DNA of 64,000 nucleotides from Amycolatopsis oliviviridis (lineage in GTDB: Bacteria > Actinomycetota > Actinomycetes > Mycobacteriales > Pseudonocardiaceae), in the NCBI RefSeq assembly GCF_014654365.1, contig NZ_BNAY01000011.1, forward strand, positions 124,001 to 188,000. The letters are read 5' to 3'. The notes below the pieces were generated by a model. It was not told where the DNA came from. It searched no databases and saw nothing but the letters and a program-made list of their open reading frames with translations. How positions within the stretch are numbered: the first letter of the stretch is position 1; the number at the start of each line of letters is the position of its first letter. The position numbers were made by a program, and so were the translations under genes. Below are positions 52,898 to 61,169 of this stretch, piece after piece.

Positions 52898-53617
52898 GTG
52901 CTCGGTGAAAGACTCGATTCCTGGCTGCGCGGACACGGGTCGCTCGTCGACGCCCTGATCGCGCTGCTGCTCGCGGCCTCCTGTGTCCTTTTCGGACTCT
53001 TCGTCCTGGCGGAAGCGGCTTATTTCCTGTTCTCCCTGCTCCTTTCGCTCCCGTTGGCCTTGCGGCGAAGTCACCCCGCGGTGTGCGCGGCCTTGGTGCT
53101 GGGGGCCGCGGGCGTCCAGTGGCTCGCGATCCGGGACGACGTGGGAGCGCTGCCCGCCGACCTCGCCGTACCGCTGGCGGTGCACGCCGCGGCGGCCTAC
53201 GGACCGCGACCGGCGGGCGGCGCCGCGCTCGGGGCCGGCCTCGCCGGTTCCGTGCTGGGCGGGCTCAGCTGGCCGATGCTGCCGTCGTCCGCGACCGCGC
53301 ATCTGCTCGTCGGTGCCTTCCTGGCGAGCACGGTGGTGGCCGCCTGGGCCACCGGGACGTTGCGCCGGGTCCGGCTCTCCCATCGCGCACAGGAGGCGAG
53401 GCTCGCCGTCCTCGCGGAACGGGCCCGCATCGCCCACGAGATGCACGACATCGTCGCCCATTCCCTCGCGGTGGTGATCGCGCAGGCCGACGGTGGCCGG
53501 TACGCGACCTCGCCCGAGGCCGGACGGTCGGCGCTGGTCACGATCGCGGAATGCGCCCGGCAGGCACTGAGCGACCTCCGGCGGGTGCTCGGCGTCCTGC
53601 GGGACGGACCGGCATGA
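52898..53617 (+). CDS. NarL-type sensor histidine kinase lacking the ATPase domain
   Basis: A 239-residue protein with about four N-terminal membrane segments and then a HisKA_3 dimerisation helix whose phospho-acceptor is His183 in AHEMHDIVAHSL. The protein stops at RVLGVLRDGPA, where this family normally continues about 150 residues with the HATPase_c domain (N, G1, G2 boxes). None of these are present in any frame before the response regulator, whose ATG overlaps this TGA. So it cannot phosphorylate itself alone; it may be a decoy, a ligand-gated phosphatase, or accept phosphate in trans. Confidence 0.85.
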   Translation: MLGERLDSWLRGHGSLVDALIALLLAASCVLFGLFVLAEAAYFLFSLLLSLPLALRRSHPAVCAALVLGAAGVQWLAIRDDVGALPADLAVPLAVHAAAAYGPRPAGGAALGAGLAGSVLGGLSWPMLPSSATAHLLVGAFLASTVVAAWATGTLRRVRLSHRAQEARLAVLAERARIAHEMHDIVAHSLAVVIAQADGGRYATSPEAGRSALVTIAECARQALSDLRRVLGVLRDGPA

Positions 53618-54276
53618 CCGCGCCGGTCCGTGTCCTGCTGGCCGACGACCAGGCGCTGGTCCGGGCGGGCTTCCGGATGGTCATCGAGTCGCAGGACGAC
53701 CTGACCGTGGTCGGCGAGGCGGGCGACGGTCTCGCCGCGCTGGAGCACACCCGGCGCCTGAACCCCGACCTGGTGCTGATGGACGTCCGGATGCCGGTAC
53801 TCGACGGTATCGAGGCCACGCGACGGGTGCTCGCCCTGCCCGGCGCGCCGAAGGTCCTCATGCTCACGACGTACGACCTCGACGAGCACGCGCTGGCCGC
53901 GATCCGGGCCGGGGCGAGCGGTTTCCTGCTCAAGGACGCCACCCCGGAGGAACTGCTGGCCGGGATCAGGACGGTGCACGCCGGGGACTCGGTCATCGCC
54001 CCCACCACCACCCGCCGGCTGCTGGACCGGCTGGCGCCGCCGCTCGACCCCGGCGCGGCCCGGTCGGCGGCGACGCTGACCGGGCGCGAGCGGGAGGTGC
54101 TGGCCGGGATGGCCCGCGGCTGGTCCAACGCCGAGATCGCCGAGCGGCTGGTGGTCGCGCCGGGAACGGTGAAGACCCACGTGGGCAACATCCTGGCCAA
54201 ACTGCGGGTGCGAGACCGCGTGCAGGCCGTGGTCCTGGCCTACGAAGCGGGAGTGGTCCGGCCCGGCGAGCGGTGA
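53614..54276 (+). CDS. NarL/FixJ-family response regulator
   Basis: A 220-residue regulator: receiver domain with acidic pair DDQ (11-12) and phospho-acceptor Asp57 in LVLMDVRMP, conserved Lys in LLKDATPEEL, then a LuxR-type helix-turn-helix (LTGREREVLAGMARGWSNAEIAERL, TVKTHVGNIL). ATGA overlap with the kinase gene shows they are one unit. It is intact although its partner kinase lacks an ATPase domain. The 3' end overlaps the convergent peptidase gene by 37 bases. Confidence 0.93.
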   Translation: MTAPVRVLLADDQALVRAGFRMVIESQDDLTVVGEAGDGLAALEHTRRLNPDLVLMDVRMPVLDGIEATRRVLALPGAPKVLMLTTYDLDEHALAAIRAGASGFLLKDATPEELLAGIRTVHAGDSVIAPTTTRRLLDRLAPPLDPGAARSAATLTGREREVLAGMARGWSNAEIAERLVVAPGTVKTHVGNILAKLRVRDRVQAVVLAYEAGVVRPGER

Positions 54277-55796
54277 CGGGAGCAGGTGACGTCGGTTCGG
54301 GGCAGGGCACCGCCGAGCAAGTACGACTCGACGGCTCCGGTCACGCAAGACGTCGTGTCGAAGAGATAGACCCCGTGCCGGAAGGCTCCCTCCAGCGTGA
54401 CCATGCGCGATCCCGTCAAGGCACGGCGCAGCGCCAGTTGCCCGGCGTACGGCGTGACCGGATCCCCCGAGGCGCCCACGAGCAACGCGGGACGGTCGTC
54501 GCCGATCGGTACGGGCGCTTCCGCGGGCTCGACCGGCCAGAACGCGCAAGGCGTGATGTCCCGCGCCAGCGGGCCGAACAGCGGCTCGGCGGCCCGGTGC
54601 GCCTGGATGTCCCGGTAGTAGCTTTCGGGATCGCGGGACGCGGCGCGGTCCGCGCACTGGTTCGCGACCGTGGCGCTGAACCCGAACGACGGCTCCACGT
54701 CCGGATCGGTGTACAGGGCGAGTTTCCACTCCTGCGTGGGTGTCGGCGTGACGGCGAGGCCGCGGGCGGCGTCGCGCAGCACGACGACCTGGGAGCTGAA
54801 CTCCGCGTAGAACGCGTCGCTGTCGTCGACGGTGAGCAGCAACCCGGGGATCATCGCCGCGTCGATCCGGTGAGCGCCGACGCGCAAGGGTTCGCGGCCG
54901 GCGGCGCGGGCGATCCGGTCCACCGTGGCCAGAACGTCGTCGGCGGTGGCGCCGAGGCGATAGCGCCCGTCCCGGCGGGCGGCCCACCGTGCCCAGTCGC
55001 GTAAGGCCGCGGCGTCCGCCGGCGCGGTTTCCCGGGTGAGCGCGGGACCGGCGGCCCCGGGGGCGGCGGCGCTGTCGAGCACCATCCGTTCGACGCGCTG
55101 GGGGAAGAGCCGCCGGTAGACCGCGCCGAGATGGCTGCCGAAAGACCAGCCCAGGTAAGAGATCTTCGCTTCCCGAAGGGCGGCTCGGACCAGGTCGAGA
55201 TCACGCGCGATGTCGCGGGTGGACGCGTGCGTGAGGAGGTCGCCACGGTCGGCACACTTCGCGGCGAGCTCCCGCGCGACCGCCACTCCGCGTTCGAAAG
55301 AGGCCCGGTCCGGGCTCGCCAGCTGGGCGCTCCGCAGGTACTGCCCGGTCGGCCAGCCGCATTCCAGGGGCGCGCTGAGCCCGAAGAACCGCGGATCGAT
55401 CCCGACCAGGTCGTACCGCGCGGCGAGCGACGGCGCTCCGGACGGGACTTCCGGTGGCAGTCCTTGCGTCAAGAGGGCCACGCCGTCACGGGACGGGCCG
55501 GGACCGCCGGTGTTGACCACCAAAGTGCCCAGGCGTCGCGCGGGGTCGGTCGCGGCACGGCGCGCGACCGCCACCGAGAGGGTCCTGCCACCCGGATCGG
55601 CGTGGTCCAGCGGAACGGTGACCTCACCACAGGTCGCCCCGGCCGCCGCGAGCCGTTGCCCCGTCTCGTCGTCCGGCGCGGTCCGGCAGTCGTGCCAGTC
55701 GATCCGTTGTGCCGGAGAAGCCGCGACCGGTTGTCCGGCGCCGGTCAGGAGCGCGATCGCGATGCTCGCGGCGAGTGCTTTCCTTCGCTTGGTCAT
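54240..55796 (-). CDS. secreted tripeptidyl-peptidase-like alpha/beta hydrolase
   Basis: A 518-residue exported hydrolase of the actinomycete TAP family. The signal is MTKRRKALAASIAIALLTGAG..VAA. Ser218 in GWSFGSHLGA is the nucleophile (family usual GGSYGT), the acid is probably in GDPVTPY and the histidine in GAFRHGVY near the C-terminus. DCRTAPDDE and CGEVTVPLDHADP at the N-terminus are typical. It trims tripeptides or other substrates outside the cell. It converges with the response regulator. Confidence 0.9.
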   Translation of the reverse strand: MTKRRKALAASIAIALLTGAGQPVAASPAQRIDWHDCRTAPDDETGQRLAAAGATCGEVTVPLDHADPGGRTLSVAVARRAATDPARRLGTLVVNTGGPGPSRDGVALLTQGLPPEVPSGAPSLAARYDLVGIDPRFFGLSAPLECGWPTGQYLRSAQLASPDRASFERGVAVARELAAKCADRGDLLTHASTRDIARDLDLVRAALREAKISYLGWSFGSHLGAVYRRLFPQRVERMVLDSAAAPGAAGPALTRETAPADAAALRDWARWAARRDGRYRLGATADDVLATVDRIARAAGREPLRVGAHRIDAAMIPGLLLTVDDSDAFYAEFSSQVVVLRDAARGLAVTPTPTQEWKLALYTDPDVEPSFGFSATVANQCADRAASRDPESYYRDIQAHRAAEPLFGPLARDITPCAFWPVEPAEAPVPIGDDRPALLVGASGDPVTPYAGQLALRRALTGSRMVTLEGAFRHGVYLFDTTSCVTGAVESYLLGGALPRTDVTCSRHRSPGRTTPAS

Positions 55797-55837
55797 CCCT
55801 GGACGCTAAGCGCGGAGACTCGCGGAAACCTCTGTCC

Positions 55838-57070
55838 TCAGGCCGAAATCCGCTCCTGCCGACTACTCCCGGAGGCATACGGTGCCCGGCGGAACGGGGC
55901 GGCCAGGGTCGGCAGGATATGCCGTCGATTGTGGATCAGGGCGGCGAACGCGATGACCGCGTAGACGCCGCACAGGACGTAGCGCGCGGTCTGGCCGGGT
56001 AGCGCGAACTGCACCGCGAACAGGCCGAGCAGGGTCCACGACGCCCAGCGCGGGAACCGCAACGCGAGCAGGGCGGCGACACCGAGCACCGTCTGGGTCG
56101 CGGTGAGGAGGAATTCCTCGATCTGCCGGGCGTCCAGCCGCAGCGCCGTTCCCCCGCCGCCGAGCAGGTAGGCGATCGGCAGGCTGCCGACGAGCAGCGT
56201 CCATTGATTGACCTTGCTGGAAAGCAGGGTGCCGATCGCCGCGTCTCCCTTGCCCCGGAGCGCGAACAGGATCGCCACGATGAACTCGGGTGCCTCCGAC
56301 GCCAGCGGCGCGAGCCATTGCACAAGCAGGAACCGGTCGATGCCCAGTTCCGTCCCGACGGCGATCAGGTTGTGCGCGAACGGTTCCGCACTGGCGAGGA
56401 TCACCACCGCCGCGAAGCCGAATAGCGTGGTCACCAGGATCCGGCGCGGCCGCTTGGCCAACGCGCCGAGGGTGGCGGCCGGGCCGACCAGCTCGGGTTC
56501 ACCGGGCTCGGCACGGGAGACCTTCCAGAGGTAGAACACGAAGAACCCGAGCAGCGCGAAGCCAAGGACCAGCGAGATCTGCCCGGTCCCGGGGATGACG
56601 AACGCGACGATCGAGGCGATCGCGAGGAATCCGAGTTCGATCCGGTACGGCGCATCGAGGACCAGCTCCCGGACCGTGGCACCGCTGCGTTTCTTCGCGA
56701 CGGCGAGGCCGATCAGCACGACGGTCGACCAGCCGAGGCCGAGCAGCAACCGGTTGGAGCCGGTCATGTTCGCCGCGGCATAGGCGACGTACTCGGGATT
56801 CGAGCCCGCCGTGTAGGCGAAATACAGGTCCACCGCGTACTCGGGAAGCACCGCGATGACGGCGAGCACGGCGATCGCGAGCCCGCCGGAGATGTCGACC
56901 TGCGCGGCTTCCGCGGCCCAGGCGAGCAGGAACGACGCCGCGACGACGGCCAGGCCGAACAGCAGCAGTCCGGCCACCGCGCCCGGCTCGGCACCGGAGA
57001 GCCGCAGGACGAGCGCGGGCAGGGTGAGCGCGGCGCACAGGCCGATCGGCCTCAGTCGTTTGACGATCAC
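55838..57070 (-). CDS. CaCA-family sodium/calcium exchanger
   Basis: A 410-residue membrane protein of about 11 segments with two alpha repeats: LPEYAVDLYFAYTAGSN..YAAANMTGSN and APLASEAPEFIVAILFALRGK...LLSSKVNQW. The acidic Glu in PEY and in SEAPEF are the cation-site residues. It exports Ca2+ or another cation against Na+ or H+. Starts at GTG 57070. GC-rich and typical in length. Confidence 0.9.
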   Translation of the reverse strand: MIVKRLRPIGLCAALTLPALVLRLSGAEPGAVAGLLLFGLAVVAASFLLAWAAEAAQVDISGGLAIAVLAVIAVLPEYAVDLYFAYTAGSNPEYVAYAAANMTGSNRLLLGLGWSTVVLIGLAVAKKRSGATVRELVLDAPYRIELGFLAIASIVAFVIPGTGQISLVLGFALLGFFVFYLWKVSRAEPGEPELVGPAATLGALAKRPRRILVTTLFGFAAVVILASAEPFAHNLIAVGTELGIDRFLLVQWLAPLASEAPEFIVAILFALRGKGDAAIGTLLSSKVNQWTLLVGSLPIAYLLGGGGTALRLDARQIEEFLLTATQTVLGVAALLALRFPRWASWTLLGLFAVQFALPGQTARYVLCGVYAVIAFAALIHNRRHILPTLAAPFRRAPYASGSSRQERISA

Positions 57071-57109
57071 GGACCGAGATTCCCGGCGGCGACCGGGTTA
57101 CCACAACCG

Positions 57110-57321
57110 TTGACCTCTTCCCCTGTCCGGCGAGGATCCCCTTGCGGGACAAGGAAAAAGGAAGATCGTCATGCCGAAATCCGGACGTCGTCCCACCGGA
57201 GTATCCGGGCCGGCCTGCTCCGACACCGCTCGTCCGCGGCCGGAATGGCACCGCGCCCGGCGGACCGGCATCCCAGCGGCCTGGAGCGCGAGGTGCCGCG
57301 GATCACATCAGCCGGAAATGA
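57110..57321. other. intergenic region with isolated ribosome site
   Basis: AAAAAGGAAGATCGTC precedes ATG 57171, which opens a frame of Arg/Pro/Ser-rich sequence running through the hairpin and the antisense of the next gene. I do not accept it as a protein gene. Nothing else is visible in these 210 bases. Confidence 0.4.
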
Positions 57322-57359
57322 CGGAATCCCCCGGTATCCGCGGATACCGGGGGATTCCG
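57322..57359. terminator. 38-base perfect palindrome, terminator of the helical-repeat gene
   Basis: CGGAATCCCCCGGTATCCG (57322-57340) is followed directly by its exact complement to 57359. It sits 8 bases past the stop of the small helical protein on the minus strand. No T tract. Confidence 0.8.
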
Positions 57360-57366
57360 GGGGCGG

Positions 57367-57663
57367 TCAGCCCCGGGCGTTCGGGTCGATCACACCGCCG
57401 GCCAGCCCGGTGGCGGCGTCACCGAAGGCACCGGCCGAGTCGACGGCGCCCTGACCGGCCGCGGTGGCCGAGTCGACGGCACCCTGGCCCGCGGCGGTGG
57501 CGTTTTCGGCGAGACCCTGTCCGGTCTCGGCAAGGTCGCCCGCCGACTGGGTGACCTGGTCGGCGGCGCCGGAAAGGTCGACACCGGTCAGTTCGCTGAC
57601 CTTGTCGCCCGCACCGCCCAGCAGTTCGGCGGCCTTTTCCTTCAGCGAGTCGAACAGGCTCAT
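57367..57663 (-). CDS. small amphipathic-helix repeat protein
   Basis: A 98-residue protein with low complexity: MSLFDSLKEKAAELLGGAGD, then Ala/Gly/Thr/Asp-rich helical repeats including the exact 11-residue tandem TAAGQGAVDSA. It resembles Rv0909/MT0933-like antitoxins and LEA-like proteins, but no toxin gene is next to it. GGAG lies 8 bases before ATG 57663. Probably a cytosolic stress or membrane-surface protein; function unknown. Confidence 0.7.
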   Translation of the reverse strand: MSLFDSLKEKAAELLGGAGDKVSELTGVDLSGAADQVTQSAGDLAETGQGLAENATAAGQGAVDSATAAGQGAVDSAGAFGDAATGLAGGVIDPNARG

Positions 57664-57778
57664 CAGGGGTACTCCTTGGATCGGTCGTACGGAGGCGGCT
57701 GAAAGTTCACCGTACAGGACAAATCGGGCACGGTGTGCGATCACGGTCGCTCCGGACAGGTGAAATACCGAGAAGTGT

Positions 57779-58402
57779 TCAGAGACAGGGCGGCCGGTAG
57801 CCCTCGATCGCGAGGCCGCGGAAGTCGATCTTGTTGGGGGTCTTGCCGACGAAGACGAGGCCTCGCGCTTCGGTCAGCGCCGAGGCGAAGGAGTAGTTCG
57901 GCTTGCCCAGCTCGGGCAGCGTCGTCCACGCGCCGGGGGCGAAGCTGAAGAACTTCTTGACCATTTTCCCGTCTGTCGACGGCACCTTGGTCAGCCACTT
58001 GTCGCCGCCGCTCCAGTGCGATGCCGGGCGAAGCTGGACGTAGAGGTCGTCGGTCGCGCTGTAGGTCATCCAGAAACCGGCGGATTTCGAGAGATCGGCC
58101 TGCGCCTCGAACTGATTCCCCAGCCAGACGACGACCACGTGCCATTCCGCGTTGAGGAAGGTCACCTTGGCCGCGTAGCCGCCGCGCTCGCGGACGAGCA
58201 GGCTGCCGGTCGCCGGGACCGTGGTGCCCTCACCGGAGGCGAGCCACTGCTGCAGTCGGTCGATCGACGGGGTGGCGCATTCGCAGCCATGCCTCGACGG
58301 GGCCGCGTTCGCGACGGCGCCGGGGCCGATCAGCGAGGCCAAGAGCAGCGACGCGATCACGGCGAGCGTACGACTGAAGGGGACTCTGCATCCTCCGCGC
58401 AT
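57779..58402 (-). CDS. secreted protein of unknown function
   Basis: A 207-residue exported protein: signal FSRTLAVIASLLLASLIGPGAVANA, then a mature part with a Cys pair HGCECAT near its start and a C-terminal Cys (RPPCL). VTFLNAEWHVVVVWLGNQF and GFWMTYSATDDLYVQL suggest a beta-rich domain. No family recognised. Start ATG 58402 has no strong ribosome site. Confidence 0.7.
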   Translation of the reverse strand: MRGGCRVPFSRTLAVIASLLLASLIGPGAVANAAPSRHGCECATPSIDRLQQWLASGEGTTVPATGSLLVRERGGYAAKVTFLNAEWHVVVVWLGNQFEAQADLSKSAGFWMTYSATDDLYVQLRPASHWSGGDKWLTKVPSTDGKMVKKFFSFAPGAWTTLPELGKPNYSFASALTEARGLVFVGKTPNKIDFRGLAIEGYRPPCL

Positions 58403-58526
58403 TCCCGGAAGCTAGCACAGCGATCACCGGAAAACCTTCGTACAGCGGGAAAGTACAACACTATGCCCCACTCAGCGGGAACCGTCCTTTGTGGAGTAAT
58501 ACCAGCGCTGCGAGTGGTCCAGGTGG
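58403..58526. other. intergenic region before the repeat block
   Basis: Non-coding; contains the promoter region of the secreted protein and AT-rich TACAACACTATGCCCC near 58450. No repeat or RNA gene is evident until 58527. Confidence 0.4.
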
Positions 58527-58585
58527 TCGCGAGTGGCGATTCGGGTTCCATCCGGGCGGAAAGGCAAAGGGGTCTTGTTCGCTCG
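58527..58585 (+). repeat. composite flank: half-arm plus AGGCAAAGG word
   Basis: TCGCGAGTGGCGATTCGGGTT (58527-58547) matches the polA hairpin left arm region at 16 of 21 bases. After 10 bases, GGAAAGGCAAAGGGGTCTTG (58558-58577) matches 34848-34866 closely. Order and spacing mirror 34820-34876. Confidence 0.7.
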
Positions 58586-58606
58586 CCGGCATACCCTGCT
58601 TGGAAT

Positions 58607-58659
58607 GTTGTGAAAGTGGCTTTCACAACCTTCAACGTTGCGGAAGAAGCGTTCGCAAC
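58607..58659. repeat. degenerate GTGAAAG/CTTTCAC element
   Basis: Two units, 58607-58629 (TTGTGAAAG..GGCTTTCACAA) and 58637-58659 (GTTGCGGAAG..CGCAAC), occupy the positions of the two arms of the 34923 and 42506 elements, but the second has drifted, so only the ends pair across. Each unit alone forms a short hairpin. Confidence 0.75.
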
Positions 58660-58668
58660 GCAGCCGAA

Positions 58669-58723
58669 GGCCGTGAAGGCCTCCTTCACTACCTTCAAAG
58701 CAGGAAAGGAGGCCTTCACAGCC
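58669..58723. repeat. GTGAAGGCCTCCTTC inverted repeat
   Basis: Arms 58669-58687 (GGCCGTGAAGGCCTCCTTC) and 58705-58723 pair at 17 of 19 positions, one of the others being a G-U wobble. Core word equals that of 18020-18072 with A for G changes. Confidence 0.8.
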
Positions 58724-58774
58724 CCGACGATCGCCACGCTCGCCTCGAACGCACCAGCAGTCACACCGGATGCG

Positions 58775-58823
58775 CGTGAAGGCCCCCTTCCCTCGGCTCA
58801 GCCGCGTGAAGGGGGCCTTCACG
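58775..58823. repeat. CGTGAAGGCCCCCTTC inverted repeat overlapping TetR gene end
   Basis: Perfect 16-base arms 58775-58790 and 58808-58823. The right arm contains the TetR stop codon (58819-58821), so the hairpin forms as the ribosome finishes the gene. It is the TetR transcript end. Confidence 0.85.
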
Positions 58824-59481
58824 GACTTGCGACCGACGGACGCGCGCCGGCCGGCAGGGCGCCCAGTTCGGCGGCGAACAGCACGGCGGGATCGAACCCC
58901 ATGCCGGCGAAGTGCCCGGCCAGTTCAAGGGACAGGACGCCGTGGAGCCGCGTCCAGAACGTCACGGCCCGGCTCAGGACCGCGGAAGAGACCGGCAGCC
59001 CGCCCGCCCAGTCCCGATGATCGTCGAGATGCGCCTCGAACGGCGTGGCGGGCCCGCTGTCCGGAAGAGCGGCGTGGACCTCCAAGAGCACCGCCATGAT
59101 CTCGTTCGAGATCCGGGTCGTGTCGTCCGGCGCGCGGTAGCCGGGGATGGGCGTGCCGTAGAGGAACAGGTAGCGCTGCGGATCCGCCAGCGCCCAGTCC
59201 CTGATGGCGTGACCGACCGCGGCCACGCCATCCGCCCTGGCGGCGCACACGACATCCGCGAGGCTCCGGTAGGCGTCGCGGATGAGGTCCGTGATCAGGT
59301 CGTCCCGACTGGGGAAGTACCGGTACAGCGCGGGGCCGCTCATGCCCACATGCTTGGCGATCGCATTGAGGGACAACGCGGACACCCCCGTCGTGGCCAG
59401 CTGTTCCCACGCGTACCGCTTGATCTCCCCGCACACCTGAGCCCGGTAACGCTCACGCGAGGTCTTCCTGTCCGTGTCCAT
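58819..59481 (-). CDS. TetR-family transcriptional regulator
   Basis: A 220-residue repressor: helix-turn-helix at QLATTGVSALSLNAIAKHVG with MSGPALYRYFPSRDDL, followed by a TetR C-terminal domain of WHG type. ATG 59481 has AAGGAG 7 bases upstream; an upstream TTG is less likely. It is divergent from the SRPBCC gene, and a GTTA-N7-TAAC site overlaps that gene's promoter, so the exported SRPBCC protein is its probable target. Confidence 0.92.
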   Translation of the reverse strand: MDTDRKTSRERYRAQVCGEIKRYAWEQLATTGVSALSLNAIAKHVGMSGPALYRYFPSRDDLITDLIRDAYRSLADVVCAARADGVAAVGHAIRDWALADPQRYLFLYGTPIPGYRAPDDTTRISNEIMAVLLEVHAALPDSGPATPFEAHLDDHRDWAGGLPVSSAVLSRAVTFWTRLHGVLSLELAGHFAGMGFDPAVLFAAELGALPAGARPSVASP

Positions 59482-59526
59482 CGACAACTCCTTCCGGACT
59501 CTGGTTAGAGGTTATCACTTTCCCTA

Positions 59527-59561
59527 TTGACACTCACTCGATCGCGGTTATAGCTTCTAAC
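59527..59561 (+). promoter_or_regulatory. promoter and TetR operator of the SRPBCC gene
   Basis: TTGACA (59527-59532), 16-base spacer, TATAGC (59549-59554). GTTATAGCTTCTAAC (59547-59561), a GTTA-N7-TAAC palindrome, covers the -10 box. Further GTTA words lie at 59507 and 59514 near the TetR promoter. Confidence 0.65.
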
Positions 59562-59594
59562 TATCGCAAGCAGCGCTAACCAAGGAGCAAGATC

Positions 59595-60230
59595 ATGACG
59601 GACACCAAGCCCCGCCGCCGCACCGCCGCCCGAGCCGCCGCGCTCGCCCTCCCGCTGGCCCTCGGCCTGCTGGGTGGCGCCGTGACGCCCGCCCAGGCCG
59701 CCACCGCCACGTCCGCGCCGGCACCGCTGTCCTGCCAGGGCAAGACCATCGACGCGAAGGCCCCGATCCACTACCGGACCGAGACCCTGATCAACGCTCC
59801 CCTGAGCAAGATCTGGCGCCTGCAGACCGACGTCGAAAGCTGGCCGTCCTGGCAGGAGCCGGTGCAGAGCAGCAAACGCCTGGACCGGGGCCCACTCCGG
59901 AAGAACTCGCGGTTCCGCTGGACCACCCCGGTGCCCGCCACGGCCACGACCCCCGCCACCACGCTGTCGATCACCTCGACGGTCCACCAGATCCAGCGCG
60001 GCGAGTGCCTCCGCTGGAGCGGGCCCGCGATCGGCGAGGGCCTCCGCATCGACAACGGGATCCACGTCTGGAACTTCACCGAGGTCAAGGGTGGCGTGCT
60101 CGTCCGCACCGAGGAGAACTGGTCCGGCGCCCAGGTCGAAGCCGACGTGCCCACCTCGACGCAGTTCCTCGGCATGGGCCTCGAAGCCTGGCTGAAGGAC
60201 CTCAAAACCACCGCCGAAGCCCACTGCTGA
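59595..60230 (+). CDS. exported SRPBCC-fold (polyketide cyclase-like) protein
   Basis: A 211-residue protein. The N-terminus MTDTKPRRRTAARAAALALP has RRR before the hydrophobic run and ends AQAA, so it is exported, possibly by Tat. The mature domain is an SRPBCC helix-grip fold (HYRTETLINAPLSKIWRLQT, WPSWQEPV, GIHVWNFTEVKGGVLVRTEE). It probably binds a hydrophobic ligand outside the membrane. Two Cys (SCQG; AEAHC) may form a disulfide. AAGGAG precedes ATG 59595. An exported SRPBCC protein is unusual. Confidence 0.85.
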   Translation: MTDTKPRRRTAARAAALALPLALGLLGGAVTPAQAATATSAPAPLSCQGKTIDAKAPIHYRTETLINAPLSKIWRLQTDVESWPSWQEPVQSSKRLDRGPLRKNSRFRWTTPVPATATTPATTLSITSTVHQIQRGECLRWSGPAIGEGLRIDNGIHVWNFTEVKGGVLVRTEENWSGAQVEADVPTSTQFLGMGLEAWLKDLKTTAEAHC

Positions 60231-60335
60231 CCGAAAAACCCAGAAAACCAGGAGGAAGCGATGTCCGCTCAGACGCTCGCCCGCCTTTGGCGCTCTGGGC
60301 GATCGGACCCGAACGCGCGCCCCGCATCCAGAGGA

Positions 60336-61169
60336 CTAAACGCGGGGCGTGCCGTCGGTGAACGAGGGGATCACGCCGTAGGAGGCCTTCCGCGAAGCGC
60401 GGCGCAACGTCGCGAGCACGGCCGGTCCCAGCACCAGGATCGCCACCGCGTTCGTGATCGCGCGCCCCGTGTCCCACCCCGCCGTCGAGGTGAGCAGCGT
60501 GAAGACGGCGAACCGGTGCAGGTTCTCCAGCAGCGGCGCGCCGGGGACGTAGGAGATGTGCCCGTCGTGGTACGGGACTTCGGCGTCGGTGATGAACGGC
60601 CAGAACCACAGGTTCATCAGGAACCCGAAGACGTACGCGACGAAGACCCCGTAGCCCACCAGCATCGCGATCTCGGCCTTGCCGGTGACACGGCGCGGCA
60701 GCAGTCCCGCGCCCATCCCGATCCACGCCGAGCACATCATCTGGAACGGCAGCCACGGTCCCACCCCGGCGGTCAGCAGCGCCGAAGCGAACAGCGACGT
60801 ACAGCCCAGCACGAAACCGAAGCCGGGCCCGAGCACGCGGCCCGCCAGCACCAGCAGGAAGAACACGGTCTCGATCCCCGCGGTCCCCGCGCCGAGCGGG
60901 CGCAGCGCGGCGTTCACCGCCGAGAGCACGCCGAGCATCGCGAGGGCCTTGGAATCCATGCCCCCTTCGGACATCTCGGCCAGCACGATGACGATCAGGA
61001 TCGGCAGGATCCCGATGAACACGAACGGCGCGTCCGGGCCGTGCTGCATCGACTGCGGTTCGACCCGGACCAGGAGCGGCCAGACGAACATCATCAGTCC
61101 CGCGAGCGACGCGAGACCGAGCACCGTCGCCGAACGCGGGCCCAGCCGGACCGCGGGGGCCGTGCTCAC
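60336..61169 (-). CDS. ECF transporter S component (substrate-binding membrane subunit)
   Basis: A 277-residue membrane protein of about six or seven segments (SATVLGLASLAGLMMFVWPLL; ILPILIVIVLAEM; VFFLLVLAGRVLGPGFGFVLGCTSLF; WIGMGAGLLP). With the ATPase and T component upstream it forms an energy-coupling factor importer. Genes of this layout in actinomycetes are annotated as ECF transporters next to SCO2322-type proteins; the vitamin is not proven, cobalamin-related being a common guess. GTG 61169 overlaps the ATPase stop (GTGA). Confidence 0.82.
   Translation of the reverse strand: MSTAPAVRLGPRSATVLGLASLAGLMMFVWPLLVRVEPQSMQHGPDAPFVFIGILPILIVIVLAEMSEGGMDSKALAMLGVLSAVNAALRPLGAGTAGIETVFFLLVLAGRVLGPGFGFVLGCTSLFASALLTAGVGPWLPFQMMCSAWIGMGAGLLPRRVTGKAEIAMLVGYGVFVAYVFGFLMNLWFWPFITDAEVPYHDGHISYVPGAPLLENLHRFAVFTLLTSTAGWDTGRAITNAVAILVLGPAVLATLRRASRKASYGVIPSFTDGTPRV

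Noticed and set aside
57171..57554. Possible gene at ATG 57171 with a good ribosome site
   Set aside because: The frame passes through a terminator palindrome and the antisense of another gene, with no coding-like third positions.
60261..60335. AGGAGGAAGCG followed by ATG 60261 after the SRPBCC gene
   Set aside because: The frame soon enters the antisense of the ECF S gene; at most the 5' scrap of a lost gene.
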